A stretch of 64,000 bases of DNA from assembly GCA_964476185.1 (NCBI GenBank), contig CAYYZO010000004.1:1-64000 (forward strand), read 5' to 3'. The translations under genes were made by a program, and so were the position numbers. Source of the DNA: DATNBU01 sp964476185. Its GTDB lineage: Bacteria > Desulfobacterota > Binatia > UBA1149 > CAITLU01. Positions 52,918-60,530 of the stretch are shown here, one piece after another. Under the pieces are notes generated by a model. The model did not search any database and had not been told where the DNA came from. It saw only the letters and a list, made by a program, of their open reading frames with translations. Every line of letters starts with the position of its first letter. Position 1 is the first letter of the stretch.

Positions 52918-53376
52918 TCAGCGGAGCGCGTAGAGGTCGTACGCGACCCGGCCTTCGGCCGGCAAGGCTTCGCCGATGCCGATGCACTGCAGGCGGTTCA
53001 GCCACAGGTACGACGGGTGCCCGGTTTCGAAGCGCGGTGTCGTGCGAAGCGGCAACCGGGGCGGGAACTCGCCGCGCCGCGCCTTCTCGTAGCCGTCCTC
53101 TCCGAGATCGGTGACGCCGCGGTAGAATGCGTAGATCACCGCGTCGTCCGCCGTGGCGATCGTCACGCGCACGTCGAGCAGGGCGACGCCGTCCCGGCGC
53201 ACGAGGAGCCAGTCGGCGCCGCTCGCGAGCACGGAGCCGCTGAGGCGGGGCCCCCGCGCTTCGCCGCCCGAGATCGGGAACACGATGCGAAGGCCTTCGC
53301 CGCTTTCCCCGACCATCTGCGGGGCGGCCAGTGTCGCTTCCAGGGAGCCGAGGTGCTCGAGCGAGGGTTCGAACAT
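52918..53376 (-). CDS. DUF3237 family protein
   Basis: A 152-residue protein with the DUF3237 pattern: an N-terminal beta stretch, then PISGGEARGPRLSGSVLASGADWLLVRRDGVALLDVRVTI, YAFYRGVTDLG and a closing WLNRLQCIGIGE with YDLYAL. The fold is a small beta barrel; its function is unknown. It follows the GNAT gene by 9 bp, so the two are probably co-transcribed. The ATG at 53376 gives the usual length. Confidence 0.8.
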   Translation of the reverse strand: MFEPSLEHLGSLEATLAAPQMVGESGEGLRIVFPISGGEARGPRLSGSVLASGADWLLVRRDGVALLDVRVTIATADDAVIYAFYRGVTDLGEDGYEKARRGEFPPRLPLRTTPRFETGHPSYLWLNRLQCIGIGEALPAEGRVAYDLYALR

Positions 53377-53385
53377 GAGCGCCTT

Positions 53386-53937
53386 CTAGACTTCCGTACC
53401 CGCTGTGGCCAGCGAAAGCCGCATCACGAGGCGACGTCCCGTCGGCAGGCCGCGGGCGCGCTCCTCGTCGACGATGCGGGCGACCGCCGGCGCCAGTTCG
53501 GTCGGCGCGAGCTCGCGGAACCCGAGGCGCGCGTAGAACGGGGCGTTCCACGGCACGTCGCGGAACGTGGACAACTCGATCGAGGCCGAGCCGGCCTCGC
53601 GCGCCCACGCGATCGTTCGATGGACGAGAGCGCGGCCGAGGCCGCGGCCACCGTGCTCCGGATGCACGTCGACCTCCTCGAGCCACGCCCCGCCGTCGTC
53701 GAGCCGGCGCGCCAGCGCGAAGCCGACGCAGCAGCCGGCGTGGGTGGCGACCCAAAGCCGCCCTTCGTCGGCGGCGGCCGCCAGGTCGTCGATCGACTGG
53801 GTCTCGCCGAGAAACGCGCCGTCGATGCCGGAGCCGCGGAAACGGGTTGCCGCCGCGATCTCGATCGCGGCAAGCAGTGGAAGGTCCGCCGCGCGGGCCG
53901 CGCGAACGTCGTCGTCCTGCCGGAGTCGTCGCTGCAC
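53386..53937 (-). CDS. GNAT-family N-acetyltransferase
   Basis: A 183-residue protein from a GTG at 53937. The acetyl-CoA loop is visible in EEVDVHPEHGGRGLGRALVHRTI (Q/RxxGxG/A-type, here RGLG-RAL) and the C-terminal contact in NAPFYARLGFRELAP, typical of motif B. The substrate is unknown; it may be a small amine or a protein N-terminus. It follows the L,D-transpeptidase gene by 12 bp in the same direction. Confidence 0.88.
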   Translation of the reverse strand: MQRRLRQDDDVRAARAADLPLLAAIEIAAATRFRGSGIDGAFLGETQSIDDLAAAADEGRLWVATHAGCCVGFALARRLDDGGAWLEEVDVHPEHGGRGLGRALVHRTIAWAREAGSASIELSTFRDVPWNAPFYARLGFRELAPTELAPAVARIVDEERARGLPTGRRLVMRLSLATAGTEV

Positions 53938-53949
53938 CAGGAATCCGCT

Positions 53950-54837
53950 TCAGCGCGAAGTGATGCGCGCGCGGTTCTGGGCGAGCGCGGCCGGGTCGAT
54001 CGGTCCTTCCTCCGGACGGATCGCGGCGCTGCGCGGGGCCGGCGCGACGCGATGCCCGGCGCGGGTCGTCGGCAGCGAACGCAGCTCGAGGTCGAGCATC
54101 GCGTAGAGGTCGCCGACCCACGGGGGTTGGCCCGGAGCGGGTTGCCGCTCGCCGGTGCGGCGGAAGTCGCGCGGCACGATCACGACGCCCACGTGCCAGA
54201 GTCCCGAATCGGCCGTCAGGACGAACAGGTCTTCCGCGGCTTCGTCGCCGACGGCGACGCAGCCGATCGAACGGTCGCTGCCGTGGATCATGATCGCGCC
54301 GCCGAGGTTGCGGCGACCGTCACGGCGCGCCATGCGCGCGTCGAAAGCGTTCGGATACGCCAGCCGCATCGACACGTGGAACAGGCTGTTCGGGTTCAGC
54401 TTGTCGATGTCGTAGATGCCCTCGGGGACCTGGCGGTCGCCCTCGCGCAACTTCGGGCCCGGGCCGCCGCTGGCCGCGGTCACCGGGATCGTGCGCACGA
54501 GGCGCAGCGCGTAAGCGGAAGGGCCGGCGAACACCTGGAGCTCGCGCTCACGCTTGAAGACGACCAGCTTCGCGCTCGCGGGCGGGTACGCGACGCCGGC
54601 CTCGCGGAACCATCCCTGCCAGCGGCGCCGCGCCCGCGGGCCGATCTCTGCGAGCCGCGTCGCGATCGTGTGGTCGCCCCACGCGAGGTGCGACGGCGGG
54701 GCCGGCGACACGGAGACAGGCGCAGGGCGCGGCTGGGCCGCGCGGCGTGCCCGCGGCTTCTGCCTCGGCGCGCAGGCGCCCGCGGCGGCGACGACGACGG
54801 CGAGCATCGCCGCCAGAGCGACGGGGGATCGCTTCAC
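53950..54837 (-). CDS. L,D-transpeptidase (YkuD/YafK type), probable lipoprotein
   Basis: A 295-residue envelope enzyme. The GTG at 54837 overlaps the stop codon of the upstream GFA gene (GTGA) and gives a signal sequence with a lipobox-like end (VVAAAGAC, Cys23). An Arg/Pro-rich linker follows. The catalytic part contains AIMIHGSDRSIGCVAVGDEAAEDLF, the HG-(x)n-SxGC signature with the nucleophile cysteine and histidine. LDTs make 3-3 crosslinks or attach proteins to peptidoglycan. YafK-like proteins usually act on anchored lipoproteins. Confidence 0.88.
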   Translation of the reverse strand: MKRSPVALAAMLAVVVAAAGACAPRQKPRARRAAQPRPAPVSVSPAPPSHLAWGDHTIATRLAEIGPRARRRWQGWFREAGVAYPPASAKLVVFKRERELQVFAGPSAYALRLVRTIPVTAASGGPGPKLREGDRQVPEGIYDIDKLNPNSLFHVSMRLAYPNAFDARMARRDGRRNLGGAIMIHGSDRSIGCVAVGDEAAEDLFVLTADSGLWHVGVVIVPRDFRRTGERQPAPGQPPWVGDLYAMLDLELRSLPTTRAGHRVAPAPRSAAIRPEEGPIDPAALAQNRARITSR

Positions 54838-55253
54838 GACGGCAGGCCCCATTCCTCGAACTGCGCCAGCCCGTCCTCGAGCCGGACCCACGACAGCTTG
54901 TGCGACGTGTAGATGTGGCAGGTCGGCGTCAGCGCGTTCGGGTCGTCGAGCGTCGCCAGCGTCACGTCGAGCTCTCCCTCGCGACCGGCGTGGCGGTACG
55001 TGATCGTGCTTCCGCACAGCGCGCAGAAGCCGCGCGTGACCAGCTCCGACGAACGGCACTCGCGAAGCTCGCCCGCGGCGACTTCGAACGCGGCGTCGTC
55101 CCAGGTCCCCCACGCCACGAACGGGGCGCCGGAAGCCAGCCGGCAGCTCCGGCAGTGGCAGAACGCGAGGTTGCGTCCGCCGCCGCGGACGCGGTAGCGC
55201 ACGGTGCCACAAAGGCAGCCCCCTTCGAACGAGGATCCTTCCGTCGCGTCCAT
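54834..55253 (-). CDS. GFA-family (glutathione-dependent formaldehyde-activating-like) protein
   Basis: A 139-residue zinc protein of the Mss4-like/GFA fold. GGAGG precedes the ATG at 55253. Zinc cysteines are at GGCLCGTVRY, FCHCRSCRLASG and FCALCGSTIT, the standard three-cluster arrangement. LDDPNALTPTCHIYTSHKLSWV is the usual C-terminal stretch. Function of most members is uncertain; S-hydroxymethylglutathione formation has been proposed. A 4-bp overlap links it to the L,D-transpeptidase gene. Confidence 0.9.
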   Translation of the reverse strand: MDATEGSSFEGGCLCGTVRYRVRGGGRNLAFCHCRSCRLASGAPFVAWGTWDDAAFEVAAGELRECRSSELVTRGFCALCGSTITYRHAGREGELDVTLATLDDPNALTPTCHIYTSHKLSWVRLEDGLAQFEEWGLPS

Positions 55254-55316
55254 GGTCGTTTCCTCCCGGCTCCTCTCTATCACGGCCCCGGGCGCCGGCG
55301 GAGCATCCCGGGCCGG

Positions 55317-56057
55317 TCAGCGCGTGATCGTCAGCAGCCGCGAGGGAAGGATCTTCAGCAGCTGCGCGAGCGGCGTCCACGGCATCCGCGGCACGTACGC
55401 GAAGCCGGCCCCGCTTTCGATCAGCGACACCATCGCCTCGCTGCCCTTTTCCGCCGACACGACGAAGGGCCGGCTCGGCATGTGGCGGTTGATGTCGGTG
55501 TCGATGAAGCCCGGCGCGAGGTCGGTGACGCGAATCGCCGTGCCCGCGACCTCGGCGCGCAGCGCCTCGAGATAGCGCGCGAGCCCGGATTTGCTGGCCG
55601 AATAGGCGCCCTGCATCGGCAGGCCGCGAACCGCCGCCACGGAGGTCACCGCCACGACGTGACCGCGTCCCTGGCGGAGGAACAGCGCGACGGCGGCGTC
55701 GATGGTCGCCATCGCGCCGAGCAGGTTCGTCTCGATCACGCCGCGGTGCTTGTCGAACGCGCCGTGCCCGATCGCCGCGGCGCCGCCGATGCCGGAGTTC
55801 GCGACGACGACGTCGAGCCCGCCGAGTTCCTGCGCCGCCTCCTCGATCGCGACCGGAACGGACGCGTAGTCGGTCACGTCGAGCCGGCGCACGACGACCT
55901 TCGAGGCTCCGGCCCGATCCAGCTCGGGCGCCAGCGTCTCGAGCCGGTCGACTCGCCGCGCGGTCAACGCGAGCGCATAGCCCCGGCGCGCGAACGCGCG
56001 CGCCATGCCTTCCCCGAGCCCGCCCGAGGCGCCGGTCAGGAACACGGATTTCGTCAT
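55317..56057 (-). CDS. Short-chain dehydrogenase/reductase
   Basis: A 246-residue Rossmann-fold oxidoreductase. GGGAGGTT precedes the ATG. NAD(P) binding is TGASGGLGEGMARA, with the Arg-Arg pair RRVDRLE suggesting NADPH. The catalytic set is the serine in AVTSVAAVRG and YSASK. APGFIDTDINRHM follows the catalytic site. The C-terminal segment (about 200-246) looks amphipathic. Substrate unknown. It follows the TauE/SafE gene by 35 bp. Confidence 0.92.
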   Translation of the reverse strand: MTKSVFLTGASGGLGEGMARAFARRGYALALTARRVDRLETLAPELDRAGASKVVVRRLDVTDYASVPVAIEEAAQELGGLDVVVANSGIGGAAAIGHGAFDKHRGVIETNLLGAMATIDAAVALFLRQGRGHVVAVTSVAAVRGLPMQGAYSASKSGLARYLEALRAEVAGTAIRVTDLAPGFIDTDINRHMPSRPFVVSAEKGSEAMVSLIESGAGFAYVPRMPWTPLAQLLKILPSRLLTITR

Positions 56058-56092
56058 CGCAACCTCCCGGTTCGATCGCGCGCAGTCGCCTG

Positions 56093-56887
56093 TCAGCGCA
56101 GGAAATAAACCACGGACAGGGCCAAGCCGAGCCCGACCATCACGCGACGCAGCGCCGCGGAGTTGGCGCGCGCGGCTAGCCGCCCGCCGATCGCGCCGCC
56201 GGCGATCGCGCCGACCGCCATCGCGCCCGCGGCGACCCAGTGCACCTGGTCGGAGAACAGGAAGAACACCGCGGCGGCGACGTTCGTCGCGAGCGCGACG
56301 ACCTGCTTCAGCGCGTTCAGGCGCGGTAGCGGCTCGTCGAGCACGATTCCCAGAGCGGCGAGCAGCACGACGCCGAGCCCGGCCCCGAAGTAGCCGCCGT
56401 AGACGGCCGCGGCCCCGACGACGAACGGGGCGACGTGCGCGTGACCGCGGCCGGTGCCGCGGCGTCGCTCCCGCTCGACCAGGAAGCTTCGGACGCGGTC
56501 CTGCGCCGCGAGCAGCAGCGACGACAGCAGCAGCAGGAGCGGGACGATGTCGCGGAACGTGCGCTCGCCGGTGTTCAGCAGCAGCAGGCCTCCCGCGAGG
56601 CCGCCGGCGACGCCGGCCGGCACGAGGACGCCGAGGATGCGCCGCTGGCCCGCGAGGCCCGTCGCCTGTGCCCAGGTCGCGCCGAAGTGCCCGGGGCAGA
56701 GCGCGATCGTGTTCGTGACGTTCGCCGCGAGCGCCGGCAGGCCGACGGCTGTGAGGACGGGGAAGGTGAGCAGCGTGCCGCCGCCCGCGAGCGCGTTGAC
56801 GACGCCGGCGCCGACCGCGGCGGCGGCGACCACGCAGAGTTCGAGCGGCCCGAGCGCAACGGAAGAAACGGCGAGCACGGGGGTCAC
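56093..56887 (-). CDS. TauE/SafE-family membrane transporter
   Basis: A 264-residue polytopic protein with a GTG start at 56887 overlapping the stop codon of the alpha/beta-hydrolase gene (GTGA). About seven or eight helices are present, in two pseudo-repeats. Family motifs: GAGVVNALAGGGTLLTFPVLTAVGLP, NVTNTIALCPGHFGA, and in the second half YGGYFGAGLGVVLLAALGIV with LNALKQVVALATNVAAAVFF. Members export sulfite, sulfoacetate or other organic acids; the substrate here is not inferable. Confidence 0.9.
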   Translation of the reverse strand: MTPVLAVSSVALGPLELCVVAAAAVGAGVVNALAGGGTLLTFPVLTAVGLPALAANVTNTIALCPGHFGATWAQATGLAGQRRILGVLVPAGVAGGLAGGLLLLNTGERTFRDIVPLLLLLSSLLLAAQDRVRSFLVERERRRGTGRGHAHVAPFVVGAAAVYGGYFGAGLGVVLLAALGIVLDEPLPRLNALKQVVALATNVAAAVFFLFSDQVHWVAAGAMAVGAIAGGAIGGRLAARANSAALRRVMVGLGLALSVVYFLR

Positions 56888-57597
56888 CCGTTCCCGGCGG
56901 GCTGGGAGTGGCGCGCGAGTCGCTCGGCGACGACGCTGTAGACTTCCGGGCAGAAGCCGAGGCCGACGTGGGTGGTCTTCACTTCCACGTGCTCGATTCC
57001 CGGGCTGCGGCGGTCGATGCAGGCCTCCCACGCGACGACGCCGTCGCCGCGGCTGAAGATCGCGGTGACGGGCACGGCCAGCGGGCGGTCGTAGCGGGCG
57101 TCGACGATGCGTTCGATCTCGTCGAGGTCGATGCCCTGCCGCCGGTAGCGTTCCGCGACGGTCGTGTACTTCGGGCCTCCGACCACCGGGCTGCCGAGGG
57201 TGACGACGCTGCGGACGAGGTCGGGCCGCTCGCGGGCCGCCTCGCGCGCGATGTAGCCGCCGAGGCTCCAGCCGACGAGGTGCAGCGGCTCGCCCGACGT
57301 TGCGGCGAGTTCGTCCATGCGCCCGAGCACGCGGGGCAGGATGCGGCCGACGTCGCCGAGGTTCCGCCCGATCCCCCAGCCCGCGGTGCGATAGCCGAGC
57401 AACTGCAGGAAGCCCTGCAGCACGAACATCGACGCCTCGTTGGCCCCGTACCCGGGCAGGGTCAGCACGAGTTCGCCGCGGCCGCGCGGCAGACGGGCGA
57501 GCATCGGCGCGCGCAGCAGCAGGCGCGCGGGTTCGAAGGCGCCGCGCACCTCGCCGAGCAGCAGGCGGGTCGGGGGAGGGGAAATGTTGCGAGTCAC
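56884..57597 (-). CDS. Alpha/beta hydrolase
   Basis: A 237-residue protein from a GTG at 57597. The nucleophile elbow is VGWSLGGYIAREAA, the oxyanion region VLTLPGYGANEASM, and the C-terminal DxxH-like region contains TTHVGLGFCPEVYSVV with the probable catalytic histidine. It resembles small lipase/esterase-type enzymes. It is joined by a 4-bp overlap to the TauE/SafE gene, which may export its product, but that link is inferred. Confidence 0.85.
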   Translation of the reverse strand: MTRNISPPPTRLLLGEVRGAFEPARLLLRAPMLARLPRGRGELVLTLPGYGANEASMFVLQGFLQLLGYRTAGWGIGRNLGDVGRILPRVLGRMDELAATSGEPLHLVGWSLGGYIAREAARERPDLVRSVVTLGSPVVGGPKYTTVAERYRRQGIDLDEIERIVDARYDRPLAVPVTAIFSRGDGVVAWEACIDRRSPGIEHVEVKTTHVGLGFCPEVYSVVAERLARHSQPAGNG

Positions 57598-57636
57598 GAG
57601 CCGGACACGCTAGCCGATGCACCGCAGCCGGCCAAG

Positions 57637-57667
57637 GCGCGGGGCGGCGAGTCGTCTCGCCCCGCGC
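57637..57667 (-). terminator. Hairpin after the DsbA-family isomerase gene
   Basis: GCGCGGGGCG (57637-57646) pairs perfectly with CGCCCCGCGC (57658-57667) around an 11-base loop. It lies about 75 bp beyond the stop codon of the leftward gene at 57741 and 40 bp before the next start codon. There is no T run. Its location suggests it separates two leftward transcripts. Confidence 0.4.
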
Positions 57668-57740
57668 GCGACGCCGGGCGGCCCTGCCTTTGCTTTGTCG
57701 CAGCGGGTCGTCGTCTCGTCGAGCGGCCCGCGAGCGAAGG

Positions 57741-58346
57741 TCACGCGGGGGCTGCAGGCGAGCGCCGCGCCCATTCGAGTGCGGCCTCGAGGCGATCGTT
57801 GCCCCAGAACAGCTCGCCTTCGGCCACGAGGCTCGGCGCTCCGAAGATGCCGAGCGCCGTCGCTTCCTCTGTGCGCGCGCGCAGCCTGGCCTTCGCTTCT
57901 TCGTCGGAAGCCTGCTCGAGCAGCGAGGCGCTCCCGCCGACCGACTCGAGCAGCGAGGCCACGACATCCGGTTCCGCGATCTCGCGATCCTCGGCGAAGT
58001 TCGCGTGGTAGACGGCGCGCACGAACGCGCCTGTCCACGGTTCGTCGTCGAAGCGGGCGACCACGCGCGCCGCCAGCAGCCCGTTCCTCGGGAAGCGGGA
58101 AGGCCGTCGCAGCGCGATGCCCTGCGCCGCGCAGATCCGTTCCATGTCGCGCCACATGTACCGGCCCTTGGCGGGATAGAGGTTGAACGGCGAGTCGTTC
58201 CAGCCCTGCGCCCTGAAGATCGGGCCGAGAAGGAACGGACGCCAGCGAAGCGTGACGCCGCGGGTGCGCGCCTCGTCCTCGACACGCATCGCCGCCGGAT
58301 ACGAATAGGTGCTCCCGAACTCGAACCAGAAATCGACGAAGGGCAT
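57741..58346 (-). CDS. DsbA-family isomerase, 2-hydroxychromene-2-carboxylate isomerase-like
   Basis: A 201-residue thioredoxin-fold protein. GGGAGGTGGCC precedes the ATG at 58346. The opening FVDFWFEFGSTYSYPAAMRVE (with the SxYSY pattern, Ser in place of the redox cysteine) and RWRPFLLGPIFRAQGWNDSPFNLYPAKGRYMWRDMER (in part), then GIFGAPSLVAEGELFWGNDRLE, are characteristic of HCCA isomerases and kappa-class GSTs. It probably uses glutathione to isomerise an aromatic intermediate. It may belong with the GST and VOC genes as a detoxification group. Confidence 0.88.
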   Translation of the reverse strand: MPFVDFWFEFGSTYSYPAAMRVEDEARTRGVTLRWRPFLLGPIFRAQGWNDSPFNLYPAKGRYMWRDMERICAAQGIALRRPSRFPRNGLLAARVVARFDDEPWTGAFVRAVYHANFAEDREIAEPDVVASLLESVGGSASLLEQASDEEAKARLRARTEEATALGIFGAPSLVAEGELFWGNDRLEAALEWARRSPAAPA

Positions 58347-58465
58347 GGCCACCTCCCGCGCGACGACGTGGCGCTGCGCACGCCATGCCACGGGGAGGGA
58401 CGAGGTACCAGCCCGCACGCGGCGCGGGGAAGGAGCGCGTCGCGGCTCGACGGGACGATTCGCCG

Positions 58466-58903
58466 TCAGGCCTCGTCCCAGCGGTCGTGGCGCCGGCGGC
58501 GCTCCAGGCGGTAGTTCGTGACCTCGAGGCGAATGCCGTCCGGGTCCGTGAAGAAGATCGCGTAGTAATCCGGCGCGTACTCCGGGTAGAGCCGGGGAGG
58601 CGTCACGTCGATCCCGGCCTCGCCGAGCTCGCGGGCGACGCGGTCGACGTCGGCAGCGTCCTCGACGCGCAGGCAGAAGTGGTGGAGGCCCGGCGCGTAG
58701 GCGTCGTGCGCCCGGTCGCTGCGCGCCGGGCGCAGCACGAACCCGAAGTGGCGGTTGTGGTACGAGGCGTGCTCGTCGCCGTCGATCGCGAAGGTCCCGC
58801 TGCGGAAGCCGAGTATCCGCATCGCAACGTCGTAGAAGCGGCGCGACACGTCGAGGTCCCGCACGGCCAGGTAGATGTGGTCGATCCCGATCACTTCGCT
58901 CAT
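58466..58903 (-). CDS. VOC-family (glyoxalase/dioxygenase-fold) protein
   Basis: A 145-residue metalloprotein of the vicinal-oxygen-chelate superfamily. Two beta-alpha-beta-beta-beta units are visible: IGIDHIYLAVRDLDVSRRFYD (first metal His) and LHHFCLRVEDAADVDRVARELGE (second), ending YAIFFTDPDGIRLEV (metal Glu). Glyoxalase I, bleomycin resistance proteins and dioxygenases share the fold. The start overlaps the stop codon of the upstream methyltransferase gene (ATGA), indicating co-expression. Confidence 0.88.
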   Translation of the reverse strand: MSEVIGIDHIYLAVRDLDVSRRFYDVAMRILGFRSGTFAIDGDEHASYHNRHFGFVLRPARSDRAHDAYAPGLHHFCLRVEDAADVDRVARELGEAGIDVTPPRLYPEYAPDYYAIFFTDPDGIRLEVTNYRLERRRRHDRWDEA

Positions 58904-59505
58904 GTCCGCCTCAGCACGATCGTCTGGTTGTTCGCCGGCATCTCGACCCTTTCCTCGAAGGCGAGGCCTTCGTGCTCGGCGGCGTCGAGGACCTCGTCCA
59001 GGTCCCGCACGCCCCAGCGTGGATCGCGCGCGCGAAGGTCGCGGTCGAACGCTTCGTTGCTCGGTGCGGTGTGGCGGGCCTGCAGCCGGTAGGGGCCGTA
59101 CAGGACGAGCGGCGCACCGTGGGCGAGGTGACGTCCCGCGCCGGCGAGCAGGCCGAGGCACGCGCTCCACGGGGCGATGTGGATCATGTTCGCGCAGAAC
59201 AGCGCGTCGACCGTGCCGATGGGCCAACGTGGCGAGGTCACGTCGAGGAGCATCGGGGCGAGCAGGTTCGGCGGTCCCTGTTCTTCGCGCCAGGCCGCGA
59301 TCGATTCCACGGCATCGGGGTCGGCGTCCGTGGCGAGCCACGAGACCCGCTCGAGCGCGGACGAGAAGTGGAGCGCGTGCTCCCCGGTGCCGGCGGCGAT
59401 TTCGAGGACCGTGCCCTCGGCCGGAAGCACGCGGCGGAGCACCGCGAGGATCGGATCGCGATTGCGCAGGGTGGCGGGGGCGTGACGTCTTCGGTGCGTG
59501 GTCAT
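58900..59505 (-). CDS. DUF938 methyltransferase-like protein (UPF0585)
   Basis: A 201-residue Rossmann-type SAM protein. The N-terminus has RNRDPILAVLRRVLP, then LEIAAGTGEHALHFSS, the SAM loop. Further blocks are SWLATDADPDAVESI, FCANMIHIAPWSACLGLLAGAGRHL and LVLYGPYRLQARHTAPSNEAFDRDLRARDPRWGVRDLDEV. All are hallmarks of DUF938, whose substrate is unknown. It overlaps the VOC gene by 4 bp. The ATG at 59505 was chosen to begin at the conserved basic N-terminus. Confidence 0.88.
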   Translation of the reverse strand: MTTHRRRHAPATLRNRDPILAVLRRVLPAEGTVLEIAAGTGEHALHFSSALERVSWLATDADPDAVESIAAWREEQGPPNLLAPMLLDVTSPRWPIGTVDALFCANMIHIAPWSACLGLLAGAGRHLAHGAPLVLYGPYRLQARHTAPSNEAFDRDLRARDPRWGVRDLDEVLDAAEHEGLAFEERVEMPANNQTIVLRRT

Positions 59506-59624
59506 GGGACGGTGCGCGCGCGGCTCCGCACTCCATGCCGAGGGCGGCGCCTGCGCACAAGCCCGCGCCCGTCGGGGCGGGGAAGTTCGCCGCTCGCGGG
59601 TCCGTCGTGTAGATTCGCGCGGCC

Positions 59625-60413
59625 ATGGGCACCTCGCGGGGGACATCGCGCCGGCTGTCGACTGAGCCCGCCGCCGGTCCGTCAGCTGGCGAAGAGGGAC
59701 AACTGCGCATGCGCGACCTGGTGAGTCGCACCGGGCTGCCCCGCGAAACGATCCACTTCTATCTTGCCCAGGGCCTGCTGCCGAAGCCGCTCAAGACCGG
59801 CCGCAACACGGCGGTCTACGGACCGGAGCATCTCGACCGTCTCCAGCGGATCAAGGACCTCCAGGAGCGGCACTTCCTTCCGCTGCGGGCCATCAAGGCG
59901 GTGCTCGAGGAAAGCGCGAGCGGCGAGTTCAGCGAGGAGCAGCAGGCGATGCTGCGACGGGTGCGCGCGTCGCTGCCGTCGTCCGGCGCGTCGGCCACCA
60001 CGAGCGACGTGCCGTTGTCCGCGCTGGTGCCCGCGCGGGTCTCCAGCGGCGAGGTCGAAGCGCTCCGCCGTCTCGGGCTGGTCAGTGTCCGTGGCCGCGG
60101 GGAGGACGCGACGGTGTCGGCCGACGACGCGCAGATCCTCGAATGCTGGGGGGAGGTGGGGTCGCTGTTCCGCCAGGGCGAGGAACGCGTTTCGCCGGAC
60201 GTTCTCAGCATCTACGACGATGCGATGGCTGCCCTCGTCGACCGCGAGGCCCGCGTGATCACGAGGCGCTACACGCATCTGCCCGGCGATCGCGCGGCGC
60301 AGCTCATCGCGGAGGGCGAACCGGTCGTGCTGCGGATGCTCGCGGCGCTGAGGCGCAAGAAGATCGCGGCCCTGCTCGAAGGCGCGGCCGGCGCCCGACC
60401 CCGGAAGAACTGA
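59625..60413 (+). CDS. MerR-family regulator with two HTH domains, linked to the diiron system
   Basis: A 262-residue regulator from the ATG at 59625; an internal ATG at 59709 (residue 29) also fits the core. Residues about 27-97 are a MerR HTH (RDLVSRTGLPRETIHFYLAQGLLPKPL, RNTAVYGPEHLDRLQRIKDL). Residues about 130-195 look like a second, degenerate HTH (LVPARVSSGEVEALRRLGLVSV, VSADDAQILECWGEV). The C-terminus is helical and basic. There are few cysteines, so no metal or thiol sensing is evident. It is in front of, and probably controls, the reductase/diiron oxygenase pair. Confidence 0.8.
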   Translation: MGTSRGTSRRLSTEPAAGPSAGEEGQLRMRDLVSRTGLPRETIHFYLAQGLLPKPLKTGRNTAVYGPEHLDRLQRIKDLQERHFLPLRAIKAVLEESASGEFSEEQQAMLRRVRASLPSSGASATTSDVPLSALVPARVSSGEVEALRRLGLVSVRGRGEDATVSADDAQILECWGEVGSLFRQGEERVSPDVLSIYDDAMAALVDREARVITRRYTHLPGDRAAQLIAEGEPVVLRMLAALRRKKIAALLEGAAGARPRKN

Positions 60414-60471
60414 ACGGAGGGCAGGAGTCCCGGTCCGGGGGCCCCGCGAGCGGCGGCGCCGCCGATCCGGC

Positions 60472-60507
60472 TTGACAACCCAAAGTGCGTAGTGCTACTA
60501 GGCACTA
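60472..60507 (+). promoter_or_regulatory. Promoter and palindromic operator of the reductase/diiron operon
   Basis: TTGACA at 60472-60477 is a perfect -35 box. About 12 bases on is the inverted repeat TAGTGC-TACTAG-GCACTA (60490-60507): 6-bp arms, 6-bp spacer. TACTAG would be a -10 element at 18-bp spacing, so the palindrome covers the -10 region. It ends 23 bp before the ATG at 60531. It is probably the site of the upstream MerR-type regulator. Confidence 0.6.
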
Positions 60508-60530
60508 TCCGTTCTTGCCGGGAGCCGACC

